Source: Solirubrobacter deserti
GTDB taxonomy: Bacteria; Actinomycetota; Thermoleophilia; Solirubrobacterales; Solirubrobacteraceae
Assembly: GCF_027587175.1 (NCBI RefSeq)
Contig: NZ_JAPCID010000057.1
Coordinates: 1-45,206 of the forward strand
Direction: 5' to 3'
DNA length: 45,206 bases
Below are positions 32,202 through 41,633 of this stretch, one piece after another. The position numbers and the translations under genes were made by a program. The notes under the pieces were generated by a model. That model was not told where the DNA came from and made no database searches. It saw only the letters and a list, made by a program, of their open reading frames with translations. How positions within the stretch are numbered: position 1 is the stretch's first letter; every line of letters begins with the position of its first letter.

Positions 32202-32855
32202 TTGTTCGACGTCCTCACCGAGTACTGGCCCGAGTTCCGCTCGGGCTTCTGGGTGACCTGCCGGCTGATCGTGGCGTCGTTCCTCGTCGCGATGGTGGTG
32301 GGCACCCTGGTGGCGGCGTTCCGGATCGCGCCCAACAAGTGGCTGCAGCGCCTCGGCGGCCTCTACGTCGAGGTGTTCCGGAACGTCCCACTGCTCGTGC
32401 TGCTGTTCATCTCGTACGCCGGCCTGCGCCGCGCCGACGTGGACATCGGCCCGTGGACCGCCGGGATCGCCTCGCTGGGGCTCTACACCGCGGCCTACGT
32501 GGCCGAGGCGCTGCGCTCCGGCGTGTTCTCGGTCGGCAAGGGCCAGATCGAGGCGTCGCTGTCGCTCGGCTTCTCCTACGCGGAGACGTTGCGCCGGATC
32601 GTGCTCCCCCAGGCGTTCCGGACCGTCATCCCCCCGCTCGGCTCGCTGACGATCGCCATGATCAAGAACTCGGCGATCATCGGCGTGTCGCTGCTCGCGC
32701 TGCCTGACATCCTCAAGCAGGCGCGCATCGTGCAGGCGCGGACGTTCGAGACCGACGTGACGTTCTTCTGGGCCGCCGTCGGCTACCTGATCCTGACCGG
32801 GGCGGCGACGCTCGCGTTCCGGTTCCTCGAAAAGCGGTTCTCGATCGCGCGATGA
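32202..32855 (+). CDS. Amino-acid ABC transporter permease 1 (GluC/HisM family)
   Basis: This 217-residue membrane protein has five or so hydrophobic helices. The EAA loop region EVFRNVPLLVLLFISY and GQIEASLSLGFSYAETLRRI are diagnostic of polar amino-acid permeases. The start is TTG at 32202 (MFDVLTEYW), 12 bases after the binding-protein stop; no ATG or GTG gives a better fit. It pairs with the next gene to form the pore. Confidence 0.92.
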   Translation: MFDVLTEYWPEFRSGFWVTCRLIVASFLVAMVVGTLVAAFRIAPNKWLQRLGGLYVEVFRNVPLLVLLFISYAGLRRADVDIGPWTAGIASLGLYTAAYVAEALRSGVFSVGKGQIEASLSLGFSYAETLRRIVLPQAFRTVIPPLGSLTIAMIKNSAIIGVSLLALPDILKQARIVQARTFETDVTFFWAAVGYLILTGAATLAFRFLEKRFSIAR

Positions 32856-33646
32856 ACTACCTCTTCAGTCCCGACAACTGGGAGTGGCTCTGGACCGGCA
32901 ACAACGCCCGGTTCATCCTCGAGGGCTTCCTGATCAATCTCGAGATCGCGGTCGTGTCGATCATCTTCGCGCTGATCGTCGGCCTGATCCTCGCGCTGCT
33001 GCGGTTGTCCCCGATCAAGCCCGTGAGCTTCATCGCGGGCGCGTGGGTCGACGTCTTCCGCAACCTGCCGCTGATCTTCCTGATCCTGTACTTCGCGCTG
33101 GGCCTCCCGTCCTCGTGGAAACAGGCATGGGAGGACGCGATGCCAGGCTGGGCGCCCGAGGCGTTCCAGTCCGGGTTGGTGCTCGGCGCCTTCCTCGGGC
33201 TCGTGCTCTACAACAGCGCCGTGCTGGCGGAGATCATGCGCGCCGGCATCCTCTCGCTGCCCCGCGGGCAGGGCGAGGCGGCGGCCGCGCTGGGCATGAC
33301 CCGCGCGCAGTCGCTGCGCTACGTGATCCTGCCGCAGGGTCTGCGCCGGATGGTGCCGGCCACGGTCTCGCAGCTGATCACGCTCAACAAGGACACGACG
33401 CTGGTGTCCATCATCGCCATCACGGAGGTGATGCGCCGCGGCCGGATCGTGACCTCCTCGGGCTTCTTCGTCGAGGTCCAGGCCCCGATCCTGCAGGTGT
33501 TCATCTTCATCGGCCTGCTGTTCGTGATCGTCAACTACGCGCTCTCACGGCTCTCGCGCCGGTTGGAGATCCGCGAGCGCAAGATCACGGGCACGAAGAT
33601 GAAGCGCGTGAGCGGCGTCGAGGACGTCGCCGTCGAAACGGCCTGA
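32852..33646 (+). CDS. Amino-acid ABC transporter permease 2 (GluD/GlnP family)
   Basis: This 264-residue permease has VDVFRNLPLIFLILYFALG and the EAA-type GQGEAAAALGMTRAQSLRYV. The extra loop (PSSWKQAWEDAMPGWAPEAF) between the second and third segments is longer than in permease 1. A charged C-terminal tail follows the last helix. The ATG overlaps the previous stop (ATGA). A strong hairpin ends the operon nine bases later. Confidence 0.93.
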   Translation: MNYLFSPDNWEWLWTGNNARFILEGFLINLEIAVVSIIFALIVGLILALLRLSPIKPVSFIAGAWVDVFRNLPLIFLILYFALGLPSSWKQAWEDAMPGWAPEAFQSGLVLGAFLGLVLYNSAVLAEIMRAGILSLPRGQGEAAAALGMTRAQSLRYVILPQGLRRMVPATVSQLITLNKDTTLVSIIAITEVMRRGRIVTSSGFFVEVQAPILQVFIFIGLLFVIVNYALSRLSRRLEIRERKITGTKMKRVSGVEDVAVETA

Positions 33647-33654
33647 ACCTTCTC

Positions 33655-33680
33655 GGCGCGGCTCCGTGTGGGGCCGCGCC
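33655..33680 (+). terminator. Hairpin terminator after the amino-acid importer operon
   Basis: GGCGCGGCTCC and GGGGCCGCGCC form an 11-bp stem with one T-G wobble and a four-base GTGT loop. It starts nine bases after the permease stop. No T-run follows, which is common in high-GC actinobacteria. Confidence 0.7.
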
Positions 33681-33740
33681 GCGATGCGGTTTGCGCATCA
33701 ATCGTGACTGCGCAGGGATGCGCGAGTAGGTTCGCCCGCC

Positions 33741-35039
33741 ATGAGAGCCCTGATGGTGTCCGCGCTCGTCCTCCTCGTCTGTGCGGCTCCGGCCGCGGCG
33801 GACATCACGCGTCTGGCCACGGTCCCCGGCACGATTGTGGACGCCGCGCCGGATCGGGTGCTCTATCTCGAACGCCCGACGCAGCGGCTGATGGTGCAGG
33901 AGGTCGCGGGCGGCGCGCCCACGGCGGTCCCACTGCGCCCCGGAGGGTTCGCGACCGCCAACGCGAAGCTGATCGACGGCGGCGTCGTCTACGTCGCGCG
34001 GGATGGCGAGGCGCGCCTGTGGCTGGACTGGTGGCGCGGCGACGTGCTGCGGACAGCGGGCGCGTTCGGGCACACCCCGTTCTCGGTCGCGGGCGACTTC
34101 CTGCTGTGGAGCTCGGGCTCAGGGCTCGCCCGCACCCGCCTGTCCAGCGGACGCACCGACTACCTCACCCACAACTACCGCGCGAGCGGCGGCAACGCCG
34201 TCGCCGCGAACGGCGACGCCGTGTTCGCGACGCTGGACGGCGCACTGCACTGGCTGCGGGACGGCCGCATCTCGCGGATCGGGCGCGTCGGTTGGACATG
34301 GGCGTCGCAGCCCGTCTTCGACGGTACGGCCGTCGCCTTCCGCCGCACTGCGCCGTGCTGTGAATCCCCGAGCTTCATCGCCTACGGGGACGGCCCGGGC
34401 GAGATCATCCAGGACACGTTCCGGGAGGGCCCGGCGCCGCAGCCCGGCGTCGACTACATGGTCAACAACGGTTGGATCGCCTTCACGCGCCCGGCCGACC
34501 GGACGCGGCCGACGAGCCCGCTGCGCGTGTGGACGCGCGATCCGCAGGGGCGGCTCGACCTCGTGCACCCGGAGGCCGCGCGCCTGCAGGGCATCAGCCG
34601 CACCGGGCAGGTGCTCTACCGGGTCGGCAGCGAGTCCCAGCTGGTGGCGCGCGGCGAGCGGCCGTTTCGGCTGCCGCATGCGGTGGACCGCGCGTTCTGG
34701 GCGGATGGTCGTTGGCATCTGATCACGGGCGCGACGGTCTCGCGGCTCGACGTCTCGACCGAGCTTGTCCGCGGCCCCGACCGCGTGACGCCCAACGCGA
34801 TAGCGCTGTTCGAGCTCGCATCCTCGGTGCAGGGCGCACGGTACGAGTGCCGGCTCGACGACCGGCCCGCCGCGCCGTGCTCCGCCGATCCGCGCTTCGA
34901 CGATCTCGCCTTCGGCACCCACACCGTCACGGTCACGGCGATCGATCCGGAGACGGGGGAGCGTGACGCCACCCCGGCGACCTACACCTGGGTCGTCACG
35001 CCGCCGTCCGTCGGGCCGGAAGAGCCGTGCTGCACGTGA
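33741..35039 (+). CDS. Secreted β-propeller-like protein with C-terminal Ig-like domain
   Basis: This 432-residue protein has a signal peptide (MRALMVSALVLLVCAAPAAA). The next 320 residues show short repeating β-units with aromatic/Gly turns (RVLYLERP, GDFLLWSSG, GDAVFATLDGALHWL, QPVFDGTAVAF, NNGWIAF, GQVLYRVG), suggesting a propeller of about six or seven blades. A paired Cys-Cys (APCCES) is unusual. The C-terminus is one Ig-like module (YECRLDDRPAAPCSADPRF ... GTHTVTVTA) of the type repeated in the giant proteins at 38354-44666. Function is unknown; it is probably extracellular and lacks an anchor. Confidence 0.75.
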   Translation: MRALMVSALVLLVCAAPAAADITRLATVPGTIVDAAPDRVLYLERPTQRLMVQEVAGGAPTAVPLRPGGFATANAKLIDGGVVYVARDGEARLWLDWWRGDVLRTAGAFGHTPFSVAGDFLLWSSGSGLARTRLSSGRTDYLTHNYRASGGNAVAANGDAVFATLDGALHWLRDGRISRIGRVGWTWASQPVFDGTAVAFRRTAPCCESPSFIAYGDGPGEIIQDTFREGPAPQPGVDYMVNNGWIAFTRPADRTRPTSPLRVWTRDPQGRLDLVHPEAARLQGISRTGQVLYRVGSESQLVARGERPFRLPHAVDRAFWADGRWHLITGATVSRLDVSTELVRGPDRVTPNAIALFELASSVQGARYECRLDDRPAAPCSADPRFDDLAFGTHTVTVTAIDPETGERDATPATYTWVVTPPSVGPEEPCCT

Positions 35040-35043
35040 CGGG

Positions 35044-35072
35044 CGGCCCGCCGGCGCGTGGCCGGCGGGCCG
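35044..35072. terminator. Bidirectional hairpin between convergent secreted-protein genes
   Basis: CGGCCCGCCGGC and GCCGGCGGGCCG form a perfect 12-bp stem with a five-base loop. It starts five bases after the rightward stop and 12 bases from the leftward one, so it can serve both transcripts. Confidence 0.8.
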
Positions 35073-35084
35073 TGACGCCTCATC

Positions 35085-38000
35085 TCACGGCTTGAGCGTC
35101 TTGGCCCGGCCCGGCGCGCCGTCGGCGCGCACGGCGCGGACCACGACGCGCTCGAGCGTGTGGCCCGCAAGGCGCTTGACGGTGACACGCCGGGCCTTGC
35201 CGGGATCGACGTCGTACGTCAGCTCGCGACCGTCGCCGGTCCAGACGCCGACGGTGTAGCCGACAGCGCCGGGCACCGCGCTCCACTTGACCGTGCCGCC
35301 GCGGGTCGCGGTGACCCGCTTGGGCGCGGCGAGCGTGCGCAGCTTCGGCGCCGTGTAGCGCGCGACGGTCAGCGACGTCCGCGGCGCGCCGTTCTGCAGC
35401 ACGTCCGCCACGATGCGGCGCGTGCCGCCGCGCCCGAACGCCGGCTTGAAGCGCAGCGTGCCCTTCCGGCCCCGCGCGGTGCCGATCGTGAACGCCCCGC
35501 CGTCCGCGCGCAGCTCACGCAGCCGGACGGTCTGCCCCTTCAGCGGCGCGACCTCGTAGTCGGCGACGTACTTCCCGCGCACCCGCCGCACCTTCACCGC
35601 CACCGACGGCTCGGGCAGCGCCGCTGCGCTCGCGAGCGAGCGGACCGGCGCCGAGCCCGGCTGCGGCTCGACCGTCCAGCGCCCGGCCGCGGGCTTGGCC
35701 AGCACGACGTAGGTCGTGTTGTCGCCGGGGGAGTGGATGAACATGTGCCGCTCGCCCTTGACGATGCCGGCGGCGGACGCCGGCGCCGCGGCGGCGGCCG
35801 CACCCGGGCCCGCGAGCGCCACGTGCGGCGGCGCGCCCTCACCGCGCACGGCGATCACGGTCGCATCCAGCCCGGAGCCGAGGGACACGCTGGGCGCCCC
35901 GGCCTGCGCCGCCGACGCCGGCGTGTGCCAGCTGTCGAAGTCGCAGGAGTCGGCGACCCGCTCGCTCTTGCTGCCGGGACGGCCGTTGATGATGCCCATC
36001 TGCTTGACGTAGCCGATCGAGCCCGACCAGACCTTGAGGTCGATCTGGCCGCAGGCGCTGACCGTCAGCGCCTTGCTGTTGGAGGTCAGACGGGCCTCCG
36101 CGGCGGCCAGGCAGCTCGACTCGATCTCCGTGGAGATCACGCCGAACGAGAGCTTGCCCGCGAAGCACAGCCCGGCCTTGGCGCGGAAGTCCACCGAGCC
36201 GCTCGCGAACGCGCCCGTGAACGTGCCCTTGAGCTCGGTCTTGAGCTCGTTCTCGCCGTCCTTGCTCTTGAGCTTCCAGTCCTTGCCGAGCTCGGCGACC
36301 GCGGTGACGCCGCCTTCCTTGTACTCGATCGAGCCCTTGCCCCACTGCTCGCCGACGAACGACAGCGACCCGGAGAGCTTGAAGCCCTTGGCGTTGAACG
36401 TCAGGTCGCCGTCCGCGTCGACGAGCGAGAGCGGACCCTCGGAGGTGTAGATGCGCGGGCCCCAGGACAGGCCCAGGCCGACGGTGGCCTCCCAGTTGGG
36501 CTGGAAGACGTAGCCGATCTTGATCCGCTGCCAGTAGAGGCCGCCGAGGAACGGGCCCAGCCCGATGTTCGACACCTCGCCGGAGAGGTGCTTGAGCGTG
36601 CCCTCCTTGACGCCCACGCCGACCTTCACGTCGGGCGCGCGCGGGATCGGGATGGCGGCCGACAGCGTCGCCTCCCACTCGTTCTCGGCCGCCGAGTACC
36701 AGAACGACGCGCCGCCGATCCGCAGCCGGCCGAGGCCGATGTTGCCCTCCACCGTGCCGCCGAGCTTGTCGACCTTGAGCCCGTCGCGGTTGTCCGTGCG
36801 CACGGAGCCGATGAAGCCCGGGCCGTCCGCGGCGCTCTCGTAGTTGTCGTTGGGCGTCTTGCACTCTTCGTCGGCGGAGTCGACGAGCCCGTCGCGGTCG
36901 TCGTCGGTGCCGTTGGAGCACTGCGAGCGCCCGCTGCTGCTGTAGGCCTCGCCGGTCGGCGCAGTCCCGCTGAAGATGCCCGGGATGCCGATGTTGACCT
37001 CCAGGGACGTCGAGCCCTGCCCGAGCGAGAGCTTGTGCAGGCCCTTGAACGGCAGCCCGAAGAGCTTCACCGAGCCCGCGGCGCCGAACCCGTCGATGTC
37101 GGTCGGCCGCAGCGTGCCCGCCTCCTTGGGCAGGGTCCAGTTGAGCTCCTTGTGCTGCGCGAGCGGGATCGGGAGGCGGTCGAAGTACGTGGACGGGATC
37201 GACATCGACATCGACTCGGACCGCACGGTGCGCGACTTGACGTCGATCCGCACCCACTTGCCGGCGCCGGGCGTGATGTCGAGGCCGTTGAGCCGCACGG
37301 TGCCGGTCGTCGCGTAGAGGTTGGCGTCGAGCTTGGCGAAGCACTCCGCGTAGGCCTCGAGGATGCCGGTGCGGATGAACGAGATCCGCCGCTTGGTGCC
37401 CTTCCACTGCGCCAGCCCCGGGTCCTCGACCATCACGGGCCCACCGGCGTCGTTGTAGCCGGTGCAGCGGCTGTCTTCGGCGTTGCCGGACTCGCTCGTG
37501 CTCTCAGCGGCGCCCAGGACGAGGTCATTGCCGATCCGCTCGGCCGGCCACGGAGCCTTGCGCCACTCGAAGACCTCGGTCCCCCGGTGCGAGTAGGTGA
37601 TCTTGGCCGTGTGGCCCTCGGTCGTGTTGGTCAGCAGCGACGTGTGCGTGAGGAACTGCTTCGGATAGTCCTTGAGGTAGACCGTCTTGTGCTCGGCGTC
37701 CATCGCGGTCGCCGACTCGCCGCTGACGAGCGCGTCCGCCGCCGACCCGATGACGGTCCAGTCCGTGCCCTTCGCGCCCTGCGGGTTCATCCAGCGGTTC
37801 AGCCGGTGGGCGAGGAAGGCCTTGCCCATCTCGTGGTCGGCGTCGAGCTCGCCGCAGACCCGTCGCGCACAGTCCGACGAGAGCTCCTTCCCGCCCGCGT
37901 GCGGCGCGTTGAGCGTGATCGCGTCCTCGAGCGCCAGCGACGGCTCGAGCGCCAGCGCGGCCCGCAGGACCACGCCGCCCGTCCCGGCCGCGACGGCGTC

Positions 38001-38357
38001 GAACGGCTGGGCGCCGTAGCGGTTCTTGAGGTAGTCCGCCAGCGCGCGGCCGTGTGCCTCCACGCCCGCGCTGTCGGCGACGCCCACGTTCCAGTCGCAG
38101 TTGGTGTCGCCCGCGTGCGTCGAGACGGTCACGAACGGCGTCGTCTTGAAGCGGTGGAAGCGCTCGTCGGCGAGGATCCGTTGCTGGCGCAGCTGCCCCT
38201 GCAGCGGCTTCCACGTCGCCTTGCAGTCCACGGCCGTGCCGGTCTCGCCACCCGAGACGAACACGACCGGCTTGACCGTGTCGTCCGAGCGCTCCGCGGC
38301 GCCCGCCGGGGCGGCCGCGCCGAGCGCGACCGCCAGGGCCAACACGAGCCGCCTCAT
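35085..38357 (-). CDS. Giant secreted protein with lipase-like pseudoenzyme domain, family member D
   Basis: This 1,090-residue protein has a signal peptide (about 1-20). Residues about 28-250 resemble an α/β-hydrolase lipase: VVFVSGGETG, helix HGRALADYLKNRYG, nucleophile elbow AAGTGG (123-128), TLNAPHAGGKELSS, then Asp208 in GSAADALVSG and His238 in THTSLLT. The elbow has Gly125 where lipases have Ser, so hydrolysis by the usual triad is unlikely. The family core follows: GILEAYAEC, VRLNGLDITP (Asn357-Gly358), LNWTLP, a calcium-loop-like CSNGTDDDRDGLVDSADEEC (480-499), β-rich repeats, and the shared C-terminal domains (AAGRWTVEPQPGS, VPGAVGYTV). The ATG overlaps the upstream stop (ATGA). Confidence 0.82.
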   Translation of the reverse strand: MRRLVLALAVALGAAAPAGAAERSDDTVKPVVFVSGGETGTAVDCKATWKPLQGQLRQQRILADERFHRFKTTPFVTVSTHAGDTNCDWNVGVADSAGVEAHGRALADYLKNRYGAQPFDAVAAGTGGVVLRAALALEPSLALEDAITLNAPHAGGKELSSDCARRVCGELDADHEMGKAFLAHRLNRWMNPQGAKGTDWTVIGSAADALVSGESATAMDAEHKTVYLKDYPKQFLTHTSLLTNTTEGHTAKITYSHRGTEVFEWRKAPWPAERIGNDLVLGAAESTSESGNAEDSRCTGYNDAGGPVMVEDPGLAQWKGTKRRISFIRTGILEAYAECFAKLDANLYATTGTVRLNGLDITPGAGKWVRIDVKSRTVRSESMSMSIPSTYFDRLPIPLAQHKELNWTLPKEAGTLRPTDIDGFGAAGSVKLFGLPFKGLHKLSLGQGSTSLEVNIGIPGIFSGTAPTGEAYSSSGRSQCSNGTDDDRDGLVDSADEECKTPNDNYESAADGPGFIGSVRTDNRDGLKVDKLGGTVEGNIGLGRLRIGGASFWYSAAENEWEATLSAAIPIPRAPDVKVGVGVKEGTLKHLSGEVSNIGLGPFLGGLYWQRIKIGYVFQPNWEATVGLGLSWGPRIYTSEGPLSLVDADGDLTFNAKGFKLSGSLSFVGEQWGKGSIEYKEGGVTAVAELGKDWKLKSKDGENELKTELKGTFTGAFASGSVDFRAKAGLCFAGKLSFGVISTEIESSCLAAAEARLTSNSKALTVSACGQIDLKVWSGSIGYVKQMGIINGRPGSKSERVADSCDFDSWHTPASAAQAGAPSVSLGSGLDATVIAVRGEGAPPHVALAGPGAAAAAAPASAAGIVKGERHMFIHSPGDNTTYVVLAKPAAGRWTVEPQPGSAPVRSLASAAALPEPSVAVKVRRVRGKYVADYEVAPLKGQTVRLRELRADGGAFTIGTARGRKGTLRFKPAFGRGGTRRIVADVLQNGAPRTSLTVARYTAPKLRTLAAPKRVTATRGGTVKWSAVPGAVGYTVGVWTGDGRELTYDVDPGKARRVTVKRLAGHTLERVVVRAVRADGAPGRAKTLKP

Positions 38358-41300
38358 CGCCGGCCACCCTTCTTCTTCGTGGAGACGCGCTTGAGCGGCT
38401 TGCTCTTGTGCGGGGCGACGTTCGCCTTGCGCGTCGCCTTGATGCGCACGCGCGCGGCCTTGCTGACCTTGCCGTCCAGGCGCACCGTGCGCAGCGCCAC
38501 GCGCACGGTCACGTCACGGCCCACACCCGCCACGCGGATCGGCCGCTTGGCGTCGTCCGGCGCGAACGAGAGCTTGCGCCCGTCCGAGGTCGTGACGACG
38601 GCGTTGTAGCTCACGGCGTTCGGCACCGCCGCCCAGCGCACGAGCACGGCCGAACCCGTGCGGCGCGCGCGCAGCAAGCCCGGCTTGGCCGGCGTGCGCT
38701 CCTTCGGCGCCTTGTAGGAGGCGACCTTGATCTCCTCGCCCGGACGGCCGTCCTGCTCGATCTGGGCGACGATGTCACGCTTGCCCGCGGGACCGGCGCC
38801 CGGGGCGAAGCGCAGCTGGCCGCAGGCCGTCTTGCGCTCGGTGTCGACGCCGCCTGCCGCCTCGCGGCAGCGGCCGGGCTTGGCCACGCCGATGACGCGC
38901 TTGGTCCGCGGGCCCTTCTCGACGAACGTGATCTTCTGGCCGGGGGTGGGGGAGTAGCTGTAGGCCAGCGTGCGCTTGTGGCCCTTGCCGCCCACGCCGC
39001 CGACCAGCGTCGGCTGCGGGGTCGCGAACGCCTTGTCGACGGACGTCACCTCGACGCCCGCGTGCGGCTCGATCCGCCACTCACCGGCCGCCGGCCCGGT
39101 GACGAGGATCGACGTCGCCTTCTTGTGCGGGTCCGAGGCGATCATGTGCGAGCCCTCGACGAGCTCGCCGCCGTCCTCGGGCACCGTGATCCGGCGCCCG
39201 TCGGGGCCGACGAGGTCCACGCGCGGCGCCGCGTCCTTGCCGTGCACGCGCGCCGTGAAGGCCGGCATGTCGGCCGGGACGTCGATCGTCGGGATCGCGC
39301 CGACCTGCGACGGCCGCGCGAGGATCCACTTGCCGATCGAGCACGACGAGAGCATCAGGTCGAGGTCGTGGTTCTTCCACGTGTAGCCCGCGCCGCCCTT
39401 GACGGTGATCGGCTGCATCTCCCAGTGCACGCGCCAGGGCGCCCAGATCTTCCAGTTCTTGTTCTTGACCAGCACGGGGACCTCGAGCAGCGTCACCTTG
39501 ATGCAGCCCGCGGCGCCGACCGAGGAGGCGACCGCGCGCCCGTCCAGGCAGCCGACCTTGTAGACGCACACGCTGACCCAGCCCTCGACGTTGAAGCGCG
39601 AGGGCGAGCGCGTCTCGATCCAGCCGGTGACGCCGCCGTTGATCTGCGCGAGGCCGAAGTCGAGCTCGCCGCGGAAGTTGAAGTCGATCATCCCGGAGCC
39701 CCAGTAGGTGAAGTCCGAGGTCGCGACCTGCTTGCCGAACAGCGACAGCGAGCCGTTGGCCTTGATGAACCACGGCGTGCCGTTCCAGGCGTCGGAGTAG
39801 TGCAGGTCACCGTCGATGCGCACCGCGGACTTGCCGTCCACGGACGGGCCGAACGACACGGCCGCGCCGCCCTTGACCTGGAAGGGCGGCGGCTCCAGGC
39901 ACACGCCCAGCCGCACGCTCTCCAGGAACACGCCCGGCGCCAGCGGCACCATCGTGCCGAGGCCGTCGACGTACGCGCCCGCATGGCTGAGCTTGCCGTT
40001 GCGCAGGCCGCCCCACATGCCGAGCTGGGTCTTGGAGGCGGTGGGCAGGACGATCGCCAGCGCGCCGTCCCAGCGGTCGGCGTTGTTGTCGGAGCGGCAC
40101 TCCATGTACGGCTTCGGCTTGCCCGGGCCGATCGCCGGCGCCTGGCACGGCTCGACCGCGCTCGACCCGGCGCTCGCGAAGCTCAGGCACACGAGCTTGA
40201 CGCCGAGCTTGCCGATGTAGGCGTTCTCGACCTTGATCTTGAGCCCGTCGAGGTGGACGCCGTCGTTGTCGATGTTGATCGCGACGTCGCCCGTGACCGA
40301 GCCCGAGCCGCTGTCCGGGCCGGACTTGAACGCCTCGGGCAGCGCGATGTGCAGCGCCAGGACCGACTTGTACTTGCCGCCCGGCTGGGCCGGGGCGCGC
40401 AGACGCAGCGCGACGTGGCCCTCGACCTTCATGCCGAACAGCTTCTGGCCGGCCTTGGAGAGGTCGATCTTCTTGAACTCCTTCTCCTCGCCGAGCTTGC
40501 CCTCGGGGAGATCCCAGGACATGCCGCCCTCGTAGAGCTTGATGCCGGCCAGCTCGATCTTCACGTTCTGGATCGCGATCGAGCCGCCCTTCTTGTCGGG
40601 TGTCGGCGCGGTCAGGACGGTCTTGCTGCCGCCGATCGACGGCAGCGGGATGCCGTTGACCTTGACCGTGTCCTTGGACTCGTAGACGGGCTGGGCCTCG
40701 GTGCCGACGTTCTGCAGGCAGGGCGCGGTCGCCTCGATCACGCCGAAGCGCACGACGGGCTGGCAGTCGTCGACCGTGAACGAGCGCTTGGCGGGTGTCT
40801 CGTCCGTGTTGCCGGCGCGGTCGGTCGCGCGCACCTCGACGGTGTGCTGGCCGCCCGCGAGCCGCGGCGTCGTGAACTGGCCGTGCGGCGCGCACGGCTC
40901 CCACGTCTTGGTGTCGACGCCCTCCTGGCTGACGTTGTCGATCCGGCACTCGTACGTGGAGCCCGACTCGGAGGAGCCGAACTCGAACGTCTGCACCGTG
41001 CCGGTCCGTGCGCCCTCGGCCGGGCCGCTGACGATCGTCGTGTCCGGCGCGTCGGCGTCGATCGTGAACGCGCGCTGCGCCGGGGTCGTGTCGAGCTTGC
41101 CCTGCGGCGACTTCGCGCGTACGTTGAGCGTGTAGGCCCCGGAGCGCAGCTTCGGCGCCTCGAACGGCGACGAGCAGGCCGCCCACGCCGGCACCGAGGA
41201 GTTCGCGCCGTCGATCTTGCACTCGAACGTCGCGCCCGTGGTCTCGGTGGCGAACGTGAACGACGGCGTCGGGTCGTTGGTGACGTCGCCCGGGCCGCCC

Positions 41301-41629
41301 TCGATCGTGGTGTCCACGGTGGAGGTGTCGACCGTGAACGCCCAGCGCGGCGGGTTCGGCTCGACGTTGCCGGCGCCGTCGGTGGCGCGCACGGAGAACA
41401 CGTACTCGCCGTCGGGCAGCTGCACGCTGTAGGGCGAGGCGCACGACTTCCACGTGCCGGTCGGCTCGATCAGGCACTCGAACGTCGAGCCCGGTTCACC
41501 GCTGAAGGTGAACGTGGGCGTCGCGTCGGTGGTGATCTTCGCCGGACCCTCGTTGATCGTCTGGGCGGAGGCCGGGCCGGCGAGCGCCAGCATGGCGGTC
41601 ACCGCCGCCGAGATGATGCGTCCGTGCAT
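38354..41629 (-). CDS. Giant secreted protein with three Ig-like domains, family member C
   Basis: This 1,091-residue protein has a signal peptide (MHGRIISAAVTAMLALAG, cleaved near 22). Three Ig-like modules follow (about 24-101, 106-191, 196-287), each with a TFEC/TYEC cysteine, a second cysteine (KSCASPY, AACSSPF, EPCAPHG) and an RATD/RAKS turn. The family core starts at 289: FGVIEATAPC, VKVNGIPLP (Asn325-Gly326), MSWDLPEG, then β-rich repeats. The Cys segment (RFNVEGWVSVC, SSVGAAGCIKV, GGAGYTW, SSCSIGKW) and the C-terminal β and FnIII-like domains come next. The last 30 residues are very basic (KKKGGRR end), perhaps for cell-wall contact. AAAGGA precedes the ATG at 41629. Confidence 0.84.
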   Translation of the reverse strand: MHGRIISAAVTAMLALAGPASAQTINEGPAKITTDATPTFTFSGEPGSTFECLIEPTGTWKSCASPYSVQLPDGEYVFSVRATDGAGNVEPNPPRWAFTVDTSTVDTTIEGGPGDVTNDPTPSFTFATETTGATFECKIDGANSSVPAWAACSSPFEAPKLRSGAYTLNVRAKSPQGKLDTTPAQRAFTIDADAPDTTIVSGPAEGARTGTVQTFEFGSSESGSTYECRIDNVSQEGVDTKTWEPCAPHGQFTTPRLAGGQHTVEVRATDRAGNTDETPAKRSFTVDDCQPVVRFGVIEATAPCLQNVGTEAQPVYESKDTVKVNGIPLPSIGGSKTVLTAPTPDKKGGSIAIQNVKIELAGIKLYEGGMSWDLPEGKLGEEKEFKKIDLSKAGQKLFGMKVEGHVALRLRAPAQPGGKYKSVLALHIALPEAFKSGPDSGSGSVTGDVAINIDNDGVHLDGLKIKVENAYIGKLGVKLVCLSFASAGSSAVEPCQAPAIGPGKPKPYMECRSDNNADRWDGALAIVLPTASKTQLGMWGGLRNGKLSHAGAYVDGLGTMVPLAPGVFLESVRLGVCLEPPPFQVKGGAAVSFGPSVDGKSAVRIDGDLHYSDAWNGTPWFIKANGSLSLFGKQVATSDFTYWGSGMIDFNFRGELDFGLAQINGGVTGWIETRSPSRFNVEGWVSVCVYKVGCLDGRAVASSVGAAGCIKVTLLEVPVLVKNKNWKIWAPWRVHWEMQPITVKGGAGYTWKNHDLDLMLSSCSIGKWILARPSQVGAIPTIDVPADMPAFTARVHGKDAAPRVDLVGPDGRRITVPEDGGELVEGSHMIASDPHKKATSILVTGPAAGEWRIEPHAGVEVTSVDKAFATPQPTLVGGVGGKGHKRTLAYSYSPTPGQKITFVEKGPRTKRVIGVAKPGRCREAAGGVDTERKTACGQLRFAPGAGPAGKRDIVAQIEQDGRPGEEIKVASYKAPKERTPAKPGLLRARRTGSAVLVRWAAVPNAVSYNAVVTTSDGRKLSFAPDDAKRPIRVAGVGRDVTVRVALRTVRLDGKVSKAARVRIKATRKANVAPHKSKPLKRVSTKKKGGRR

Positions 41630-41633
41630 CGGG

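Noticed and set aside
35160-38609. A 1,149-codon open frame on the plus strand opposite giant gene D
   Set aside because: Its translation is almost only Arg, Ala, Gly, Val and Leu with no domain, as expected from the antisense of a GC-rich gene. The minus-strand gene has a signal peptide and recognisable family modules.
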